A stretch of DNA of 64,000 nucleotides, from the NCBI RefSeq assembly GCF_963169125.1, contig NC_084798.1, positions 197,713,481 through 197,777,480 of the forward strand, written 5' to 3'. Source of the stretch: Humulus lupulus. Taxonomy: Eukaryota > Streptophyta > Magnoliopsida > Rosales > Cannabaceae. Under the pieces are notes generated by a model. It saw only the letters and a list, made by a program, of their open reading frames with translations, searched no databases and had not been told where the DNA came from. Shown here in pieces: positions 59,600-64,000 of this stretch. The first letter of the stretch is position 1; the number at the start of each line of letters is the position of its first letter. Position numbers and translations under genes: made by a program.

Positions 59600-60060
59600 T
59601 TATTCATCCACTTGTATCGCTTAAAAAAATGTTTGGATCTTGTGTTTGCATACGGTGAAGATGTTGTAAAACACCACATATCTCTCCTAACAACATTTGG
59701 ACTTGTTTAGTTCGTAAATAATTTTTGTAATCAACTTGAATCAAACCAAGATGTTCTCGCCCACTAGCTCTTCTAGCTATTTATCTCACAATTTTCTTTT
59801 GAAGCAATCATATCTATTTGAGCTGTAATCACTTTCTTGTGCAATTTATGCAAATGACTCTTAATAGGGCTAGATATAACATGAGTGTGCTCAGCAATAA
59901 CACGATATTTACCAATTTGACGAGAGGTAACTTTCATTTTTGCTAAACAACCAAATCTTGTCTTAGCTCTATGACACTTTACATTCACGATTTCCTTTGC
60001 AAGAGCAACAAAATATCATTTTGATCATTCTATCATCTCTATCGTACTTTCTTTTACTTA
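59600..60060 (-). pseudogene. FAR1/MULE transposase-like fragment, minus strand
   Basis: The minus strand encodes KTRFGCLAKMKVTSRQIGKY, VIAEHTHVISSP and HKLHKKV, the second half of a FAR1 DNA-binding domain (GCxAxM, GKYxV, HxHxxSP). After a stop come VDYKNYLRTKQVQMLLGEI, VLQHLHRMQTQDPNIF, the linker that normally precedes the MULE transposase core. It supplies the part missing from 58885-59470, in inverted orientation. Confidence 0.75.
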
Positions 60061-60440
60061 TACATATACCAAGTCCCTTATTATAAGCTTAAGCATTGTA
60101 AAAATAAAAATTTACTTATTCAATATTGTAAAACTCATATATTTAGTCGTCATATTTGGGGCAAATATGAATGGATTGTTCTAATTTAATCGATTGATTT
60201 TGTAATATATTAATATGATAAATTAACTAAGTTGATGAATCAATTAATTAAATAGAAGTCAATGAATCAAATTGATTTATTCCGTTTAAGTATTATTTTC
60301 CTGCACAAACAGTTAAGACTAAACAAACATAGATAAACTAAAACCATCATCAAACAAAATTTGGAAAAAAGTTAACCTAAAAGCTAACTCTCCCCCTTAA
60401 TAAGGCATCTCTCTCCCATTTTGTCACAAAGTGACAGAGA

Positions 60441-60472
<32 letters not shown>

Positions 60473-60572
60473 TCCAGAAGTACCAGACATACAAGAAATA
60501 AGTCTCCTATCACAATTGCAAGTCTTGAAACACACACAAAGAAAATCCAAAAATCTTCAGAAGTCTTGAATG
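60061..60572. other. AT-rich spacer with CA/A tract
   Basis: No gene seen. (CA)n followed by about 20 A residues lies at 60440-60471. Confidence 0.5.
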
Positions 60573-60765
60573 TGGCACAATTTAAGCCACTCAATTAAGT
60601 TGTAGTGATTCAAATGTTGTCTCCTATCAAAGGTCAGAGAGGAACCTTCCATTACACTTGGACTTATGGATGCAGTTTATTTAATCTGTTTAAACCAAAT
60701 TTGCTTGATTGGCTCTTCTATTGATGAAGTTTGGTTCAATATTCATTTCAAGATACTCAATTTTT
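60573..60765. repeat. Copy 1 of a 200-bp dispersed direct repeat
   Basis: Shares GCCACTCAATT, ATCAAAGGT, AGAGAGGAA, TTGGACT, ATGGATGC and GAAGTTTGGTTCAAT in the same order with 61266-61470. Confidence 0.8.
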
Positions 60766-61265
60766 TTTTCTTCATAATTTTATACTTTTTAATTATAATA
60801 ATGATTTATAAGTTTTGTTTTTTCATAATGGAGACATGTTAATTGAATCTGCATTGATTTATGAGATATCCAAACTTGTTTTTGGTGCATTTTGTCTTAT
60901 ATCATTGATATTGTCTTGTGTGATTTGAGAATTTTTGTTTTTTTTTACCTTTAATAATTTTATACTAACAAGTATGATGATTATCTTATGTGATTCTATA
61001 TTGGTCATTGTTGAAAATACTTGTGAATTGAATTGTATTTGGGGTTTTGAATGTTTCGATTTTGTTGGAAGTGGGTCAATTTATATGGAATATAATATTG
61101 TGTTTATGGTGGGGTTTTAGAACACTGAAAGTTTTCAGCATATGAGATTTTGAGAGCTGGGCATGAGCTCAATGCTTTAAATTGATTTTAAATTTCAATG
61201 GGCCTGTTTTGAGTTTTGATTGACATACCTAGATAAAGGGATCTTTTTTTATGAGAATCTTTTTT

Positions 61266-61470
61266 CATGAGACACAATTGTGAGCCACTCAATTGAGTCA
61301 GTGATTTATATTTTGTATTCATTATCAAAGGTTAGAGAGGAAGCCTCCCATCACAGTTGGACTAATGGATGCCAATTGTTTCATCTAATTGAAGCAAGTT
61401 TTCATCATTGGATTCACTCTTCTATTTATGAAGTTTGGTTCAATACTCATTTCAAGGTACTCAATTATTT
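61266..61470. repeat. Copy 2 of the 200-bp direct repeat
   Basis: About 693 bp downstream of copy 1, with roughly 75-80% identity by eye. Its plus strand is open for 69 codons (61280-61489), but no domain is recognised. It is either an old segmental duplication or two copies of an unknown repeat. Confidence 0.8.
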
Positions 61471-61828
61471 TCTATCGTTTATATTATGAATATGATTAAT
61501 AAGTTCTTTCTAATGGAAATGTTCTTTTTTAATGTACTTTTTTTAGGATATAAATTATCGGTATCTTGTTTCTAAATTCTTAATATTGATCAATTGTTTG
61601 TGTCATACTCATGCATTAAATAATAATAAATTATTTGTGCAATGGATTAATATTAACAAATTGTGTCTGTAATATCTCTCATTGAATTGTGTATGCCTTT
61701 CATTCCAAATAAAGAGAAATTGTCAGTGTTTTTCAGTCTCTTGTTTAGCTTCTGATAAATTATTATTATCTAGTTTTTTAAATATTGATAATATACTTGT
61801 CCAATAATTGATAAATGATTGTTCTCAT

Positions 61829-61948
61829 GCCACTTGAGCTAGACTCAAGTGGTTGGGTGTGTGTGTTGTAAGTAAGAGATCTGGGGTTCAAACCCCAGCT
61901 GGGGTAATTTAACAAATGGGTAACAACTATCTGTTTCTTATAAAAAAA
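61829..61948 (+). mobile_element. tRNA-derived SINE
   Basis: 120 bp with a perfect 14-bp duplication ATGATTGTTCTCAT (61815-61828, 61949-61962). Box A-like TAGACTCAAGTGGTT is at 61840 and box B GGTTCAAACCC at 61885-61895, about 45 bases apart as in tRNA genes. The 3' end is a short A-run. It is too divergent to fold as a working tRNA. In this class Pol III transcribes the copy and LINE enzymes mobilise it. Confidence 0.9.
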
Positions 61949-61962
61949 ATGATTGTTCTCAT

Positions 61963-62351
61963 CTGTTCAAAAAATGATAATTGTCTCAAAGATCTAGAAC
62001 TGACAAGTTTATTTTGATGTAAAAATTGATAAAATAGTTGATAATTTATAATCCTAAGATTGGGAAGTGCCTTCTTGCTTGTGTTTTAAAATTTAAGAAA
62101 TAACCATGTATATATTTTTATGTTTTGAAAATTGATAGAATTTGTTCCCTAAGAGCATTCACAACAGAATTTTTATATTGCTTAGCGCCAAAAAATAGAT
62201 CTTCGTTGCTTAGGATAGCGCTGGGCAAGAAAGGTGACTATTTTCTTTTATTTTTGTTTGATTTTAGTTTTTCTGATACGGGTTTCGATTGTTTTTCCTC
62301 ACGATCATTACTATATTTATTTATGTTTAGAAATCTCTGCTATATTTGTTA
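61963..62351. other. Spacer between SINE and MULE
   Basis: No gene recognised. A 75-codon open stretch (62125-62352) has no known motif. The target site TATTTGTTA of the next element ends it. Confidence 0.35.
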
Positions 62352-63638
62352 GGGAAATTTGTGGCATAAATCCCTATGTATTTTGATTTGTTGCACTTAA
62401 ATGCCTGTAAGATTTCTAGTGGCAAATCCCTACAGTTACTGATTTGGTGCAGTTAAAAGTCCTTTCCCTTACGATTGACTAGGATCTACATGGCAGCCAC
62501 ATGGCTGCACTTGATTGGTTCAAATTATTTTAAATTTATTAAATATTTTAAAATAATTTAAAATTAACCAAAAAATTTAAAATTTAATTTAAAAAAAATC
62601 TCATTTTTAATCAAATTAAAATAAAATAAATTTCAATTTAAAACTTATTAAACACTAATCTAGTTTACATTTAGAACTTACCTAAAAAAAGCAAGAACAC
62701 GATCAAAATGAGAACCAAAACCAGAAAAAAAAAAAGAGACTAAAATTATGATCCAAAATCTTTAGAAAATTGCAAAGACCAAATACCCCAAACCCAAAAA
62801 ACCCCACCATCCCGTCAACCCCTCCATTTTGCTTCTTGGCCGATCTAATCCTTTAAACAAATTTGGAGTTGAAGTTTTTCTTTTTGTTCTTATCCTGCTT
62901 CCTGCCTCACGTTCTTCTTCTTCTTCCCGTCTAGTATTTTGTGAATCACCACACTTAAAATCACTTTGAGGTTTGGGGTGAGTAGATTTGGGATTTGAGT
63001 TGAACATATTTGGGGTTTGTAAAGCCTTTCATCTCTTCCTTTGTTTTTTTTTCTTTTGTTGGGGTCTGCGTGAAGAACAACAAAAAGTCTAGATTTTTTT
63101 TTTGCTCTTTTTTGGTTGTTGGCGATATTTGGGGTTGATGGAATTTTCTGGGTTTAGGTTCGTATTCTTGCCGAGGTTCATCAAAAAAATTTCTTCTTAG
63201 ATGTTAAATGTTAGAATAATAGAATAGTATACATTATTAATACAGTGCTTCATTTGGTTGTATGATTTTTTGAATTACCAAATAATAAGAAGAAAGACAA
63301 AGATGTTATGAGGAAAGAAGAAGATACCCAAGAAAAGAGTTTCAATCGTTTAATATTTTTAATTCAATCAGTTTAGCATTTTTAATTTAAGTTTTATTTT
63401 CTTTTACGTTTTTTAAATAGATTTTTTTAGTATTTAATTTATTTTTAATATATTTAACTATTTTACACCAATTCAAAATTGCCACATACTCATTAAAGTC
63501 AAACTTAACAGAGATTTAACATGAAGGACCTTTGACACACCAAATCAGTTAGTGTAGGGATTTTTGCCTCCAAAAATCTTACTTAAGCATTTAAGTTAAC
63601 AAATCAAACTACATAGGGATTTATGTGGCAAATTTCCC
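62352..63638. mobile_element. Mutator-like element related to the one at 56222
   Basis: 1287 bp, 9-bp duplication TATTTGTTA/TAATTGTTA (one mismatch; 62343-62351, 63639-63647). Terminal inverted repeats of about 120 bp start GGGAAATTTG and share the layout of the other MULE: ATGTAnTTTGATTTGTT, CACTTAAATGC, then a TGGCnAA block. The centre (62700-63320) contains pyrimidine- and purine-rich sequence with an 81-codon minus-strand frame of no known family. No transposase. Confidence 0.88.
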
Positions 63639-63647
63639 TAATTGTTA

Positions 63648-64000
63648 CGAATGTTTATCTCTTCATCCCCTTTTACTTTATTTGGTCCTCTCTAGAATCT
63701 TTATCATTTTCTCAGTTCTCTGCCTGTCTATGGTTTATCGTTTCACCAAACTCACATCTCTATCATGTAGAAAGACGGACTGATATGCTCTTGCGTGATT
63801 ACAGAACTGCAGTATTTTTGAGGTGAATACTTGTACTCTTCTCTTCTATTAAATATTTCTTATTCTTTCATTTTGGTTTTGGATCTGATATTAGATATTT
63901 CTTATTCTTTCATTTTGGGTTTTACTGGTTCTTCCCCCTGTAAACTAATTAAACTCACCTGTTTTTTTCTTTTGATTTTTAAAAATATAATTTTTTACGT
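63648..64000 (+). other. Terminal spacer with a possible small exon
   Basis: At 63771-63822 the sequence after CATGTAG and before GGTGAATAC could be a 52-base exon (RRTDMLLRDYRTAVFLR in one frame). There is no other support. A 20-base duplication (ATATTTCTTATTCTTTCATT) is at 63851 and 63894. Confidence 0.2.

Noticed and set aside
61829..61948. Functional tRNA gene
   Set aside because: Boxes A and B are present, but a complete cloverleaf is not formed; the flanking 14-bp duplication and A tail identify a SINE.

Overview
This is nuclear DNA from a flowering plant, probably a eudicot. The window is almost wholly transposable elements, with AT-rich spacers, plant-type LTR retrotransposon proteins, PBS sites matching plant tRNA-iMet and tRNA-Asp, and plant DNA transposons. 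No intact host gene, rRNA gene or tRNA gene is visible. The LTR backbones cannot place the species from this window alone. All readings below come from the raw sequence, with no database search.

Positions 1-31606 are one nest of retrotransposons built in layers. The oldest layer is an Athila-like Ty3/gypsy element (C, minus strand) with its 5' LTR at 30153-31606 and a broken gag at 23888-25287. Element A (minus-strand Ty3/gypsy, 1-23887) lies inside that gag. Its pol is deleted from mid-RT onward, and its left LTR runs off the window. Its 5' LTR was split twice: by a solo LTR (5140-7147) and by element B (8245-23139). B is a near-complete Tekay-like chromovirus with GAATT target duplications. 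B was itself split by two solo LTRs, in RNase H (12206-14478) and in RT (15341-17660). A further solo LTR (25339-30062) interrupts C and carries another solo LTR (27166-29516).

Positions 33201-50559 are a decayed plus-strand Ty1/copia element. Its order is LTR, long leader, gag, protease, integrase, RT, RNase H, LTR. Four solo LTRs interrupt it (33562-34565, 38506-40898, 41736-44095, 47069-49370). All nine solo LTRs in the window have perfect 5-bp target duplications.

Positions 50560-64000 are AT-rich and hold smaller DNA elements: a hAT-like element (52101-53738), a Helitron-like element (54706-55333), a hAT MITE with a perfect 8-bp duplication (55503-55989), two Mutator-like elements with 9-bp duplications (56222-57676, 62352-63638), a rearranged FAR1/MULE pseudogene (58885-60060) and a tRNA-derived SINE with a 14-bp duplication (61829-61948).

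The most unusual signal is a cassette of short palindromes inside the long LTRs. The palindromes fit GCG-N6-CGC, with centres CCGCGG, CTACAG/CTATAG or ATATAT. Their type changes independently of the LTR backbone, and a related palindrome occurs in an otherwise unrelated solo LTR. The leader of element B also carries a 5S-rRNA-like segment in sense orientation, including the three internal Pol III promoter boxes.
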